A DNA stretch of 64,000 nt, taken from NCBI RefSeq assembly GCF_001270965.1, contig NZ_LGIA01000149.1, forward strand, positions 1 through 64,000, given 5' to 3'. Every line of letters starts with the position of its first letter. Position 1 is the first letter of the stretch. A program made the translations under genes and the position numbers. Positions 1 to 8,715 of this stretch are shown one piece after another. Below the pieces are notes generated by a model that saw nothing but the letters and a program-made list of their open reading frames with translations, searched no databases and was not told the DNA's origin. Source of the DNA: Sunxiuqinia dokdonensis. GTDB taxonomy: Bacteria > Bacteroidota > Bacteroidia > Bacteroidales > Prolixibacteraceae.

Positions 1-79
1 TTTTTAGACAGCCTCATCAATAAAAATTACTGCAGCCTCTCGTTCGATTATCGTAATGTTTTGTAGTTTTAAAGGAAAA

Positions 80-946
80 ATGGCTGAAGAAAAACCACCA
101 AAAGAATTGACCAAGTATTATGCATGTAATGAATTTAGCTATGATGCTTTGAAGAATAATTATCTATGGGCCTCAAATCCTTTACAATTCAATGATCCTT
201 GTGATTGCTCAATAAAGGCATGGGAAGAACAAACTTTTAGAGAAGATATCGTAAAGAAACACATTCCAAATTTTTCTGAAAAAAGCTTTCCAATTTCTAA
301 CAGAGATCAGGTGATTGAAGTATTACTATCTAAATTAGGCATTATTTGTCTTAATAATAATGAGAAAGAGTTTGAGGATATAATATGGGGATACTATTCA
401 AATCACAGTGGCTTTTCAATATCTTTCAATTTAGAAATCTTATCAAAAGATCTCAATAGAACTACACCTGAAAAAGTAAACTATAAAAGAGATGATGAAT
501 TAGAAAGGTTTGGATTGTCTGATAATCAGGATGAATTCAGATGCACTGTTAGGTCATGGGTTTCCCAGAAAAAATTAATTTGGAAACCAGAAAATGAATG
601 GAGGTACATTTTCTTTGATATTGACTATAAAAATTCAAGCTCGAGAAAAAAATACTATAAGCAGGAATCAATAAACAAAGTGACGTTGGGATTAAATTTC
701 TTTGGGAAAAACCGAGAACCTATTAAGGGTACAACACAAGCCTTTATATACAATCCAACAAAAGAACTAGACCTTATTAATTATAGGATATTAAAGCATT
801 TAACGGATAACACCAAATCTGAAGTATGGTGGATGTTTCAAGGAGAGGATATGAAACTTGAACCGATACCAATTAAATTAAGCTATTGGGATCCGTATGG
901 GATCATCATTAAAATAAAAGTAAATCCGACACCAACGCTTAAATGA
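80..946 (+). CDS. DUF2971 family protein
   Basis: A 288-residue protein that looks like the DUF2971 family. The family signature is visible: an aromatic N-terminal stretch, then FNDPCD at residues 37-42, and a WGYYSNHSGFSISF block near residue 100, matching the family's usual W-x-Y-(x)-H-x-G-(F/I)-x-(I/L)-x-F element. I start it at the ATG at 80, because AAAGGA at 71-76 sits just upstream; an in-frame ATG at 56 would add eight residues and has no clear ribosome binding site. No signal peptide or membrane segment is visible, so it should be cytoplasmic. The molecular function of the family is not established. The gene is AT-rich compared with the mut genes downstream and lies next to REP-like repeats, which suggests an accessory gene. 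Its promoter is not clearly visible in the 79 bases available. Confidence 0.72.
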   Translation: MAEEKPPKELTKYYACNEFSYDALKNNYLWASNPLQFNDPCDCSIKAWEEQTFREDIVKKHIPNFSEKSFPISNRDQVIEVLLSKLGIICLNNNEKEFEDIIWGYYSNHSGFSISFNLEILSKDLNRTTPEKVNYKRDDELERFGLSDNQDEFRCTVRSWVSQKKLIWKPENEWRYIFFDIDYKNSSSRKKYYKQESINKVTLGLNFFGKNREPIKGTTQAFIYNPTKELDLINYRILKHLTDNTKSEVWWMFQGEDMKLEPIPIKLSYWDPYGIIIKIKVNPTPTLK

Positions 947-1016
947 CATTTCTCTTTTAATCTCTACTCCGTTTCTGCATAGAACAAGAGAAGAAAGGCA
1001 GTTATTTACCAACAGA

Positions 1017-1093
1017 CCCTGAAGCAAGTTCAGGGTGACGCTATCTTCTGGATTTGGAGTAGCGAGAAGCGTCATCCCGAACTTGTTTCGGCA
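1017..1093. repeat. REP-like palindrome pair (REPIN-like) before the GIY-YIG gene
   Basis: Two palindromes face each other: CCCTGAAGCAAGTTCAGGG at 1017-1035 and CCGAACTTGTTTCGG at 1077-1091. The flanks GTGACGCT after the first and AGCGTCATC before the second are mutually inverted, so the whole unit is an inverted doublet about 77 bp long. The same two palindromes recur after the next gene. This is the layout of a REPIN, but no RAYT transposase is in the window. Confidence 0.8.
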
Positions 1094-1148
1094 TCCGTCT
1101 GCTAGTTCTCCATCGAAATTCATACCTTTAGGCAACAAACCTCCACAC

Positions 1149-1541
1149 ATGCATAAAGGCTTCGTTTACATCTTGTCCAATAGGAACCGCACGACCTTCT
1201 ATATTGGGGTGACTTCAGACATTAAAAGACGGGTACTCGAACACAAAACTGGAAAAGGATCGGCTTTTACACTCAAATATAATCTGACTGATTTAATGTA
1301 TTATGAGAAAATCGAAGGCATGGATGAGTGCATTAACCGGGAAAAACAACTTAAAAATTGGCATCGCGACTGGAAAATCAATCTGATCCGGGAAGGCAAT
1401 CCTGAAATGAAAGATTTGTCCGCTGAATGGTTCATCATACAAGATGGGGAGTTAGTGATTGCAGACCGGGCAAGGGCGAAAGCGTATTTTGAAAAGCTCA
1501 ATCGAAATTCGAAGTCAGATCCTGAAACAAGTTCAGGATGA
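1149..1541 (+). CDS. Small GIY-YIG domain nuclease
   Basis: A 130-residue single-domain GIY-YIG protein of the UvrC N-terminal/YhbQ-like type. VYIL at residues 6-9 and FYIGVT at 17-22 form the GIY-YIG motif, followed by the conserved arginine-rich helix (IKRRVLEHK, 25-33) and an NREKQLKNW block near residue 60. The start is the ATG at 1149, which places VYIL near the N-terminus as in homologues; the longer open frame runs back into the repeat and is not credible. The stop codon lies inside a REP-like palindrome (CCTGAAACAAGTTCAGG begins at 1521), so the repeat encodes the last residues. Stand-alone members are often called putative endonucleases, and their substrate is mostly unknown. Its framing by palindromes makes a link to repeat mobility or processing possible, but that is inference. 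Confidence 0.85.
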   Translation: MHKGFVYILSNRNRTTFYIGVTSDIKRRVLEHKTGKGSAFTLKYNLTDLMYYEKIEGMDECINREKQLKNWHRDWKINLIREGNPEMKDLSAEWFIIQDGELVIADRARAKAYFEKLNRNSKSDPETSSG

Positions 1542-1810
1542 CTCTCTTCAATTAGGGCAGCAACCATAAAATTAAGCGTCATGCCGAACTTGTTTCGGCA
1601 TCTGTATCAAACATGGAAAGGCTAGCAAGTAACGGCTGGCAGGCCCTGAAACAAGTTCAGGGTGACGCTTTTCTCTTAGGATACCAACCATACAATTAAG
1701 CGTCATGCCGAACTTGTTTCGGCATCTGTGTCGAACATGGAAAGGTTGGCAGGTAACGGCTGGCAGATCCCGAAATGAATTCGGGATGACGCTACCTTCT
1801 GGACCTGGAG
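1519..1810. repeat. Tandem REPIN-like array, period about 124 bp
   Basis: Five palindromes alternate in orientation: CCTGAAACAAGTTCAGG cores begin near 1521 and 1645, GCCGAACTTGTTTCGGC cores near 1583 and 1707, and a variant CCCGAAATGAATTCGGG at 1769-1785. Like-oriented copies are 123-125 bp apart, and the spacer text (aacggctggcag, ccaaccatacaattaagcg, acatggaaagg) is repeated too, so this is a true tandem duplication of a REP doublet. The last unit repeats the GACGCTA-CTTCTGGA flank seen at 1035-1052. No coding function is supported. Confidence 0.85.
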
Positions 1811-1842
1811 TGCCGCTTCCTGAAAAGGTCTTCACCCAATAA

Positions 1843-1880
1843 AAAAGCCATTTTCCGTCAGCTGACGGAAAATGGCTTTT
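1843..1880 (-). terminator. Perfect hairpin terminator of the mut operon
   Basis: The arms AAGCCATTTTCCGTCAG and its exact complement form a 17-bp stem with essentially no loop at 1845-1878. Seen from the minus strand it is followed by a run of U (AAAAAA at 1841-1846 on the plus strand), so it is a strong intrinsic terminator for mutB. Four T after the stem on the plus strand make some plus-strand activity possible as well. Confidence 0.8.
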
Positions 1881-1890
1881 GGTGTTGTTG

Positions 1891-1923
1891 ATTGATCGGA
1901 TGACTCGGAGTCATCCGATCAAT
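1891..1923. other. Second perfect hairpin directly after mutB
   Basis: ATTGATCGGATGACT at 1891-1905 and its exact complement at 1909-1923 form a 15-bp stem around a CGG loop. It begins 12 bases after the mutB stop, before the intrinsic terminator, and has no U-run. A role in 3' end protection of the mut messenger, or in protein binding, is possible but not shown. Confidence 0.7.
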
Positions 1924-1935
1924 TGCAGTCAGTTC

Positions 1936-4089
1936 TTATTCTTCGTGTGCCGAGATTAAGATCTCCAGGATCTTTTTACCGGCAACCGATACGCTGGTTC
2001 CGGGGCCAAAGATGGCCACCACACCGGCATCGTACAGGTATTGGTAGTCCTGTGCGGGAATCACACCCCCGGCAATGACCATGATGTCTTCGCGGCCCAG
2101 CTTTTTCAACTCGGCAATCACGGCAGGCACCAGGGTTTTGTGTCCGGCAGCCAGCGACGAAACGCCCATCACATGCACGTCGTTTTCAACGGCTTGTTTG
2201 GCGGCTTCTTCCGGCGTTTGGAACAGCGGTCCCATGTCCACGTCGAAACCGAGGTCGGCATAACCGGTAGCGACTACTTTGGCGCCGCGGTCGTGACCAT
2301 CTTGCCCCATTTTGGCAATCATGATCCGAGGCTGACGGCCTTCCAGTTCGGCAAATTTCTTCGCCAGCTCCTGGGCTTCGGCAAAGGTCTTGTCTTGTTT
2401 ACTTTCTGATGAATACACGCCTGAAATTGTTCTGATTACAGCTTTATAACGTCCCACGACTTTTTCGCAGGCATCTGATATTTCACCCAATGAAGCACGC
2501 TTTTGCGCAGCTTTAATCGAGAGATCGAGCAGGTTGCCTTCGCCGGTTTCGGCGCATTTGGTAATGGCCGCCAGCGCTTGTTGTACCTCGTCCTCGTTCC
2601 GTCCTTCGCGCAGCTTTTTCAAGCGCTCAATTTGCGACAGGCGAACGGCGGTGTTGTCGATGTCCAAAATATCAATTGGATCTTCTTTCTCCAAACGGTA
2701 CTTATTTACCCCAACAATGGTTTGCGCGCCACTGTCGATGCGGCCTTGCGCACGCGCTGCAGCCTCTTCAATCCGCATCTTTGGAACACCGGTTTCAACG
2801 GCTTTCGACATGCCACCCAGTTTTTCAACCTCTTCAATCAGCGCCCAGGCTTTGTTGTACAACTCCTGAGTCAATGATTCGACATAGTAAGAACCGGCCC
2901 ATGGATCGGCTCCACGGCAAATTTCAGTTTCCTGCTGGATGTACAGCTGCGTGTTCCGCGCAATACGTGCAGAGAAATCGGTTGGCAAAGCAATTGCTTC
3001 GTCCAGCGCGTTGGTGTGCAACGACTGCGTGTGCCCCAAAGTAGCCGCCATCGCTTCAATAGCCGTACGACCTACGTTATTGAAAGGATCCTGCTCAGTC
3101 AACGACCAACCCGATGTTTGCGAGTGCGTGCGCAAAGCCATCGATTTGGGGTTTTTAGGATTGAATTGTTTCACCAATTTAGCCCAAATCATACGAGCAG
3201 CACGCATTTTGGCAATCTCCATGAAGTGGTTCATTCCAACTGCCCAGAAGAAAGACAGACGTGGCGCAAAGGCATCCACATCCAATCCGGCTTTAATACC
3301 TGTACGCAGGTACTCCAAACCATCGGCCAGGGTGTAAGCCATTTCAATGTCGGCTGTGGCACCGGCTTCCTGCATATGGTAACCCGAAATGGAGATGGAG
3401 TTGAACTTCGGCATCTTTTGCGAAGTGAATTCGAAGATGTCGGCAATCGCCTTCATCGAGAATTCCGGCGGGTAGATGTAGGTGTTCCGCACCATGAATT
3501 CTTTCAGAATATCGTTTTGAATGGTTCCTGAAAGTTGATCCAAGGTGGCGCCCTGCTCCAATGCGGTAACAATATAGAAAGCCATTACCGGTAGCACAGC
3601 TCCGTTCATGGTCATTGATACAGACATTTTATCCAGGGGAATCTGGTCGAACAGGATTTTCATATCCAGGATCGAGTCGATGGCTACACCGGCTTTACCC
3701 ACATCGCCCACAACACGCGGGTGGTCAGAGTCGTAGCCGCGGTGTGTGGCCAGGTCAAAAGCAACTGAAAGCCCTTTTTGTCCCGCAGCCAGGTTGCGGC
3801 GGTAAAAGGCGTTCGACTCCTCGGCTGTAGAAAATCCGGCATACTGACGAATGGTCCACGGACGCATGGCGTACATGGCCGAGTATGGCCCGCGAAGGAA
3901 TGGCGGCAAACCGGCAGCATAATTCAAATGCTCCATGCCTTCCAAATCTTCTTTGGTGTACACCGGCTTCACCGGAATCTGCTCCGGAGTCACCCAGTCT
4001 TTCTCAATTTTATTTTGAGCAGCCCACACTTTGGCATCCGCCTTTGTCTGTGCTTCTTTGATGTTTATGTTATTAAAATTCGGTTTCAT
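1936..4089 (-). CDS. mutB: Methylmalonyl-CoA mutase large subunit
   Basis: A 717-residue catalytic subunit of adenosylcobalamin-dependent methylmalonyl-CoA mutase, which interconverts succinyl-CoA and methylmalonyl-CoA in propionate metabolism in the cytoplasm. The N-terminal TIM-barrel substrate domain covers about residues 40-550. The C-terminal B12-binding domain (about 580-717) carries DGHDRG at 597-602, the D-x-H-x-x-G motif whose histidine (599) ligates cobalt. The length is normal for the family. I take the ATG at 4089 (MKPNFNN), which gives the usual N-terminus; the upstream in-frame extension is encoded by a simple ATC-rich repeat and is not credible. It lies 80 bases behind mutA on the same strand and ends at two perfect hairpins. 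Neither the MeaB GTPase nor methylmalonyl-CoA epimerase is adjacent. Confidence 0.97.
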   Translation of the reverse strand: MKPNFNNINIKEAQTKADAKVWAAQNKIEKDWVTPEQIPVKPVYTKEDLEGMEHLNYAAGLPPFLRGPYSAMYAMRPWTIRQYAGFSTAEESNAFYRRNLAAGQKGLSVAFDLATHRGYDSDHPRVVGDVGKAGVAIDSILDMKILFDQIPLDKMSVSMTMNGAVLPVMAFYIVTALEQGATLDQLSGTIQNDILKEFMVRNTYIYPPEFSMKAIADIFEFTSQKMPKFNSISISGYHMQEAGATADIEMAYTLADGLEYLRTGIKAGLDVDAFAPRLSFFWAVGMNHFMEIAKMRAARMIWAKLVKQFNPKNPKSMALRTHSQTSGWSLTEQDPFNNVGRTAIEAMAATLGHTQSLHTNALDEAIALPTDFSARIARNTQLYIQQETEICRGADPWAGSYYVESLTQELYNKAWALIEEVEKLGGMSKAVETGVPKMRIEEAAARAQGRIDSGAQTIVGVNKYRLEKEDPIDILDIDNTAVRLSQIERLKKLREGRNEDEVQQALAAITKCAETGEGNLLDLSIKAAQKRASLGEISDACEKVVGRYKAVIRTISGVYSSESKQDKTFAEAQELAKKFAELEGRQPRIMIAKMGQDGHDRGAKVVATGYADLGFDVDMGPLFQTPEEAAKQAVENDVHVMGVSSLAAGHKTLVPAVIAELKKLGREDIMVIAGGVIPAQDYQYLYDAGVVAIFGPGTSVSVAGKKILEILISAHEE

Positions 4090-4095
4090 AATGAT

Positions 4096-4166
4096 GATTT
4101 TTGATTCTGGATTCTTGATACTGGATTCTTGCGAACCAGAATCTAGCATCCTGCATCCAGCATCTG
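4096..4166. repeat. Degenerate ATC-type microrepeat between mutA and mutB
   Basis: The spacer between mutA and mutB is made of short near-repeats of GATTCTGGATTC, ATACTGGATTC, CAGAATCTAGCATC and CTGCATCCAGCATC, with a step of about 7-8 bases. Similar text occurs in the menB-menA gap and before the sigma factor gene. It is non-coding as far as I can see. Confidence 0.5.
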
Positions 4167-4169
4167 TTT

Positions 4170-6050
4170 TTAAACAATTCCCAGCTTTGATTGGTATTCC
4201 CGAAGTTCTTCCAGTAAGTTGCTTTTCACATGGATGAAGTTTTCAATGCCTTTGGCTTTGAGCTCGTCGGTGCAAGCGGGAGCGCCGGCAACAACAAAGA
4301 TTGCTTCACCATTGATGGCTTCGAAAGCAGCAGGAGCCATTTCAGCATATTCATCATCAGAGCTACAAATCACGACGATGTCGGCACCGGCCTGTTTGGC
4401 TGCGGCAACACCTTCTTCAACCGTGGCAAAACCATTGTTGTCCCTCACTTCGTAACCGGCAACGGCAAAGAAGTTGCAGGCAAATTGGGCCCGTGCTTTG
4501 CGGAAGTTCAGGTTACCGACCGTGAGCATGAAAGCCAGCGGACGTTTGTTGGTCTTGGCATACTTGTCGGTGGCTACGCGAATGGATTCAAACGCCTGTG
4601 CCCCACGATAGGGCTTGATGGTTTCAATTTCAGCATCATCGGCTGTCAAATCCGTTGGCTTCAATGCATCTTCCACGGCTTCCGCTTTTTCCAAACGCTC
4701 TGTAAAGTTCGGGAATTGATTCACACCCAACAGGTTTTCGCGACGGGTGGCTACATTCAGATCGCGTTTGGCAGCCATGGCTTTCACTTCAGCCTGAATA
4801 AAACCGGCTTTGGCCGCAGCTAAAAAGCCACCTTGATCCTGAATCTCCAGGAACAGCTTCCAGGCTTCATCAGCAATCGATGCCGTCAATTCTTCAATAT
4901 AATAGGAACCGGCACCAGCATCCACAATCTTGTCGAAGTGCGATTCTTCCTTCAACAACAACTGCTGGTTGCGGGCAATGCGGTCAGAGAAAGTCGTTGG
5001 GTCTTCATAAATCGCGTTGAACGGAAGCACCGTGATGGAATCGGCTCCACCCAAAGCCGCGCTCATGGCTTCGGTTTGGGTGCGCAGCATGTTCACGTAT
5101 GGATCGTAGAACGTTTTGTTCCAGCTCCCGGTTTCGGCATGTACTTTCATTTGGCAAGCTGCCTCATCTTTGGGGTCGTAAGCTTTTACAATTTGTGCCC
5201 ACAGCAGGCGTCCGGCGCGCAACTTGGCAATTTCCATAAAGTAATTGGAGCTTACGCTCAAGTTGAATTTGATGTTGTTCGCCACCTCGTCAACAGCAGT
5301 ACCCGCTTCAGTCAGAGACGTCAGGTATCCTGCTCCCTGCGCCAGCGCGAACCCAAGTTCTTGTACTGCTGAGGCCCCGGCGTTACCGTAATTTTTGGCA
5401 TTGATGCCAATCACGCGGAAGGCAGGCAGCTGGCTGGTTTTCTCAACCAATCCTTTCACCTGTTCCACCGAACCTTCAAACCCGTTTTTCATCCGGCCAT
5501 AAAGCAGGTAGTTTCCGAAGGGGTCGCAAGCCACAGAAGCAACAATGTTTTTTAGGTTCCATTTGCCTCCGGCAACGTATTCGGCAAAAGCCAGCGCAAT
5601 TTTGTTGGTAAAGCACTTGGCCACAAAGTTTACTTCAACCGATTCCAGACAAATGTTGTCGAGTAAGACGGCCATATCCTCCTTGGTGACATCTGCACAC
5701 TCATTAAAGACAAAGCCCAGCGAAGTCACTCCCTTCATCAAAACGTTGAGTGCTTTCTTGTTGGCTTCCTCCAAATCCTTTACGAGGATGTTTTGACGAA
5801 CATACCAGTCGTTGTTGTTCGTTTTGGTACCTCGTACATAAGGAAACTCACCTGGAAGTGCATCCAGATAGCCCAGCTTTTCCAGGTCTTCCTGCCGGTA
5901 GTAGGGCTGTACGGAAAAACCTTCGTTTGTCCTCCAAACCAGCTTGCGGTCAAAGTCAGCGCCTTTCAAATCGGCAACTACCTTTTCTTTCCACGCTTCG
6001 GTACTGACAGGAGGGAACTCTTGAAATAGTTTGATATATTTTTCTGCCAT
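4170..6050 (-). CDS. mutA: Methylmalonyl-CoA mutase small subunit
   Basis: A 626-residue protein and the non-catalytic partner of MutB in the heterodimeric mutase. It keeps the mutase barrel (EFPYVRGTK near residue 75, homologous to the MutB substrate-channel region) and a C-terminal Rossmann-like domain, but that domain lacks the D-x-H-x-x-G cobalamin motif, as expected for small subunits. The start is the ATG at 6050 (MAEKYIK); an in-frame ATG at 6110 would add 20 atypical residues and lies upstream of the predicted promoter -7 box. It is the first gene of a mutA-mutB operon. The two-subunit arrangement is usual in Bacteroidota and Actinobacteria, which use the enzyme to make propionate through succinate. 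Confidence 0.96.
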   Translation of the reverse strand: MAEKYIKLFQEFPPVSTEAWKEKVVADLKGADFDRKLVWRTNEGFSVQPYYRQEDLEKLGYLDALPGEFPYVRGTKTNNNDWYVRQNILVKDLEEANKKALNVLMKGVTSLGFVFNECADVTKEDMAVLLDNICLESVEVNFVAKCFTNKIALAFAEYVAGGKWNLKNIVASVACDPFGNYLLYGRMKNGFEGSVEQVKGLVEKTSQLPAFRVIGINAKNYGNAGASAVQELGFALAQGAGYLTSLTEAGTAVDEVANNIKFNLSVSSNYFMEIAKLRAGRLLWAQIVKAYDPKDEAACQMKVHAETGSWNKTFYDPYVNMLRTQTEAMSAALGGADSITVLPFNAIYEDPTTFSDRIARNQQLLLKEESHFDKIVDAGAGSYYIEELTASIADEAWKLFLEIQDQGGFLAAAKAGFIQAEVKAMAAKRDLNVATRRENLLGVNQFPNFTERLEKAEAVEDALKPTDLTADDAEIETIKPYRGAQAFESIRVATDKYAKTNKRPLAFMLTVGNLNFRKARAQFACNFFAVAGYEVRDNNGFATVEEGVAAAKQAGADIVVICSSDDEYAEMAPAAFEAINGEAIFVVAGAPACTDELKAKGIENFIHVKSNLLEELREYQSKLGIV

Positions 6051-6077
6051 AATGTAACTATTAAGAAAATCAGGCTG

Positions 6078-6111
6078 CAAAATTAGTCTTTTTACATAAG
6101 GAATGTTCAAA
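6078..6111 (-). promoter_or_regulatory. Bacteroidota-type promoter for mutA-mutB
   Basis: On the minus strand TTTG (6108-6111) is followed after 22 bases by TAATTTTG (6078-6085). This fits the Bacteroidota consensus TTTG-N19-21-TAnnTTTG with slightly long spacing. It implies a leader of about 25-30 bases and supports the mutA start at 6050. Confidence 0.55.
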
Positions 6112-6772
6112 AAGTGCTAAGTTTTTAACCTTTAGGTAACAAATATCAGGTTTTGATTTTCAGACTATTACATCTTAAAATGATTCACAAAGCCAATCAC
6201 CTGCCTTATTTATAAACACTATAAATAACAGTCGGTTTTGGAAGGGCGATCAGGATTCATTCTTTTCAACAGGATCAAAACATTATTTCCCTGCTTTGAT
6301 AATTGGAATTTCTACTGAAAAAGATGAAATCCCCTGTAATTACAATACCTTTACAGAAATCAGCCGTGTAATCGAGGCTACAATGTAGAAAAGTTGACCC
6401 ATAATTGCGGACTATTCGCCGAGCAGAAATCTGAACTGAACAGTTTTTAACTGTCATTGTACTCAGATCATTAGAATGCATAAATATTTCAATCCCCTCC
6501 AATGAAATGATCTAGCCTGCTTTTTGTGTCTATCCCCTGGTTAATCATCTGTTTTTCTGTGAAAAAGAAACACACGCCGGGAAACGTGTTTCCGTCAACT
6601 AAAAAACAGGAGCTCACGATGAACAACCAACAATTCAAGGGTTGAAAACGATAGAAAATAATGAAATCAAAAAAATGAAACGAACATGTTGCTCCACACA
6701 CAAACACGAATGAAAATAATTTTCAGCAACATGTGAGTTCCATCAGACCATTAAGAAACAAATTATTTACTT
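6112..6772. other. Divergent intergenic region with nested palindromes near the SDR gene
   Basis: About 660 bases without a convincing gene; two open frames of 72 and 75 codons on the minus strand have no family resemblance or ribosome binding site. Near the SDR start a 10-bp inverted repeat, ACATGTTGCT at 6684-6693 and AGCAACATGT at 6725-6734, encloses the palindrome TGAAAATAATTTTCA at 6711-6725. This could be an operator for the SDR-epimerase pair. I see no riboswitch, although a cobalamin element would be plausible next to mutA. Confidence 0.45.
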
Positions 6773-7654
6773 ATGAAAGATCCGAACAAATTATACACCT
6801 TAATTACCGGAGCAAGCACCGGACTTGGGAAAGCGTTTGCGAAGGAATGTGCTCAACGAAACATGAATCTGATTCTGGTTTCGCTTCCCAATGAAAATCT
6901 CACTGGCTTGTGTGAAGAACTCAGGCAAACTTATCAAGTGAATGTGTTTTGCAAGGAAACCAATTTAACCAGCCGCCAGGCAGTACTTGATTTTAGCAAC
7001 TGGGTACTTGAAAACTTCCATGTAAATATCCTGATCAATAATGCAGGAATTGGCGGGACTCAATCATTTGTGAACTCTGAAACGGACTACCTTGACGACA
7101 TGATCCAGCTCAACATACGGGCAATGACCTTGCTGACAAGACTTATTTTGCCTGAGTTAAAACGACATTCAACGGCGAACATCCTGAATGTTTCCAGCCT
7201 CGCCGCTTTTTCGCCCGTTCCTTATAAAACCATATACCCGGCGACAAAAGCATTTGTCCATCATTTTACGCGCGGCCTCGAAGCGGAACTGCAAGATAGC
7301 AATGTACAGGTAAGCGTGTTGAACCCCGGCCCCATCATGACCAATTCGGATGTGACCAAGCGGATAAACGGCCAAAGTGCGTATGTAAAACTGTCCATTA
7401 TGACCCCGGAGCAGGTTGCGCAAATCGCCATCCGGAAAATGATGAGTGGAAAGTCGGTGATTATCCCCGGATTTATGAATCGCCTCAACGCTTTCTTTAT
7501 CCGCCTGGTTCCTGAAAATTTCCGGATTTTTGTCGGAACCTGTATTTTCAAACGCGAAAATGGTAAAAAAAGAACCCATGAAAGTATTGATAACCGGAGC
7601 AAACAGCCTGCTTGGAAGCAACCTGACCAGAAAACTGTTGCTGGCAAACTATGA
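6773..7654 (+). CDS. Short-chain dehydrogenase/reductase (DltE/YqjQ-like)
   Basis: A 293-residue classical SDR, an NAD(P)-dependent oxidoreductase with a Rossmann fold. The cofactor motif TGASTGLG is at residues 14-21, NNAG near 89-92, and the catalytic serine (NVSS) comes before YPATK, the Y-x-x-x-K active site near residue 150; LNPGP follows as usual. The domain is complete by about residue 250. The last 30 residues are lysine-rich, unlike the family, and overlap the next gene by 77 bases, so the ancestral stop may have been lost. The substrate cannot be told from sequence. It appears co-transcribed with the epimerase gene, suggesting two reductive steps in one pathway. Confidence 0.9.
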   Translation: MKDPNKLYTLITGASTGLGKAFAKECAQRNMNLILVSLPNENLTGLCEELRQTYQVNVFCKETNLTSRQAVLDFSNWVLENFHVNILINNAGIGGTQSFVNSETDYLDDMIQLNIRAMTLLTRLILPELKRHSTANILNVSSLAAFSPVPYKTIYPATKAFVHHFTRGLEAELQDSNVQVSVLNPGPIMTNSDVTKRINGQSAYVKLSIMTPEQVAQIAIRKMMSGKSVIIPGFMNRLNAFFIRLVPENFRIFVGTCIFKRENGKKRTHESIDNRSKQPAWKQPDQKTVAGKL

Positions 7655-8567
7655 TGTCAGAGGGATGGTGAGGGAAAGCAGTAACCTGCTATCACTGAAA
7701 AACACGGACCTGGAATTGTTTAAAGGAAGCTTTTTGCATGCGGATGATTTAAGAAAAGCGCTTGCTGGCTGCCAAGCGGTGGTGCATGTGGCGGCCAATA
7801 CGTCGCAGTGGCCATCAGGCTACGAGCATTACAAAAAGGCCAATATTGACGGCACGCGGCTGGTGCTCGAAGCAAGTAAAAAAGCCGGAATTGAGCGGTT
7901 TATTTTCGTGGGATCGGCCAACGCATTTGGGCCGGGAAGTCAAGAAAATCCCGGAGATGAATCGTCTCCTTTTACCGACCTGCAACACCAATCGGGCTAC
8001 ATGCGTAGCAAGCACGAAGCACAGCAGTTGGTACTCGACTTTCACCGCAAACACCAATTCCCGGCTACCATTGTCAACCCCACATTTATGCTCGGAAAGT
8101 ACGATGCCAAGCCCAGCTCGGGACAAATGCTGCTGATGGCGCACGGAAAAAGGTTGATGCCCTGTCCTGCCGGAGGAAAAAATTTCATTCATGTTGAAGA
8201 TGTGGCGAGCGGTATTGTCAGCGCCATCGAAAATGGGAGGAATGGCCAATGTTACTTGCTGGCCAACGAAAACCTGAGCTATCGGGAGTTTTTTGGCAAA
8301 ATGCAATCCGTGTGTGGCTGGCCCAAACAGTTGTTGCCATTACCCAAGCCCCTGCTAAACTTTGCCGGACAAGCCGGAACCTGGTATGAAAAACTGAGCG
8401 GAAATCCAGCCAAGCTCAACGCCATTAACGCGCGCTTGCTCCAGGCCGACAACTACTATTCACCGGCAAAAGCGCTTAGTGAATTGCAACTGCCACAAAC
8501 CCCGGTGGAAACGGCGATCAGCGATGCGCTGGCATGGTTTGCAGAGCATGGGTATTTGAGGAAATGA
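7578..8567 (+). CDS. NAD-dependent epimerase/dehydratase family protein
   Basis: A 329-residue extended-SDR protein of the dihydroflavonol-4-reductase-like type. MKVLITGANSLLG at the N-terminus holds the glycine-rich NAD(P) loop, FVGSANAFG the active-site region and YMRSK the Y-x-x-x-K catalytic pair near residue 150. The family opens directly with such a strand, so I start at the ATG at 7578; an alternative ATG at 7560 would add six residues. The start lies inside the end of the SDR gene, with a 77-base overlap in another frame, which suggests translational coupling. The substrate is unknown; relatives reduce aldehydes or ketones of sugars, sterols or hopanoid precursors. The gene stops 49 bases before a short direct repeat. 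Confidence 0.88.
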   Translation: MKVLITGANSLLGSNLTRKLLLANYDVRGMVRESSNLLSLKNTDLELFKGSFLHADDLRKALAGCQAVVHVAANTSQWPSGYEHYKKANIDGTRLVLEASKKAGIERFIFVGSANAFGPGSQENPGDESSPFTDLQHQSGYMRSKHEAQQLVLDFHRKHQFPATIVNPTFMLGKYDAKPSSGQMLLMAHGKRLMPCPAGGKNFIHVEDVASGIVSAIENGRNGQCYLLANENLSYREFFGKMQSVCGWPKQLLPLPKPLLNFAGQAGTWYEKLSGNPAKLNAINARLLQADNYYSPAKALSELQLPQTPVETAISDALAWFAEHGYLRK

Positions 8568-8620
8568 GAAACTTCAAAGCAAAAATTCCAAAAAGTTGTC
8601 TTTTGAAATAAATTGAAAAC

Positions 8621-8668
8621 CTAAATTTGGCAAGTTAAGTTTCCGTATTTAGCTAAATTTGGCAAGTT
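8621..8668. repeat. Direct repeat of 16 bp
   Basis: CTAAATTTGGCAAGTT occurs at 8621-8636 and again at 8653-8668, 32 bases apart. The motif contains the near-palindrome AACTTGCCAAATTT on the opposite strand. It lies between the convergent epimerase and GtrA genes, so a promoter role is unlikely. Confidence 0.65.
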
Positions 8669-8715
8669 TGAGATGAGTTGGGGATCAATTCACCATCTCA
8701 AAAACTTCCTTTAAT

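Noticed and set aside
878..1150. 90-codon minus-strand open frame over the first REPIN
   Set aside because: Composed of the end of the DUF2971 gene in antisense plus repeat sequence.
2041..4237. Many plus-strand open frames opposite mutB, up to 171 codons
   Set aside because: They are shadows of a strongly conserved coding sequence on the other strand; none resembles a protein family and none has a ribosome binding site.
6051..6300. Cobalamin riboswitch in front of mutA
   Set aside because: The expected B12-box-like sequence is not visible, and the predicted promoter leaves a leader of only about 30 bases.
6275..6707. Two short minus-strand open frames in the mutA-SDR gap
   Set aside because: No ribosome binding site, no family resemblance and poor amino-acid composition.
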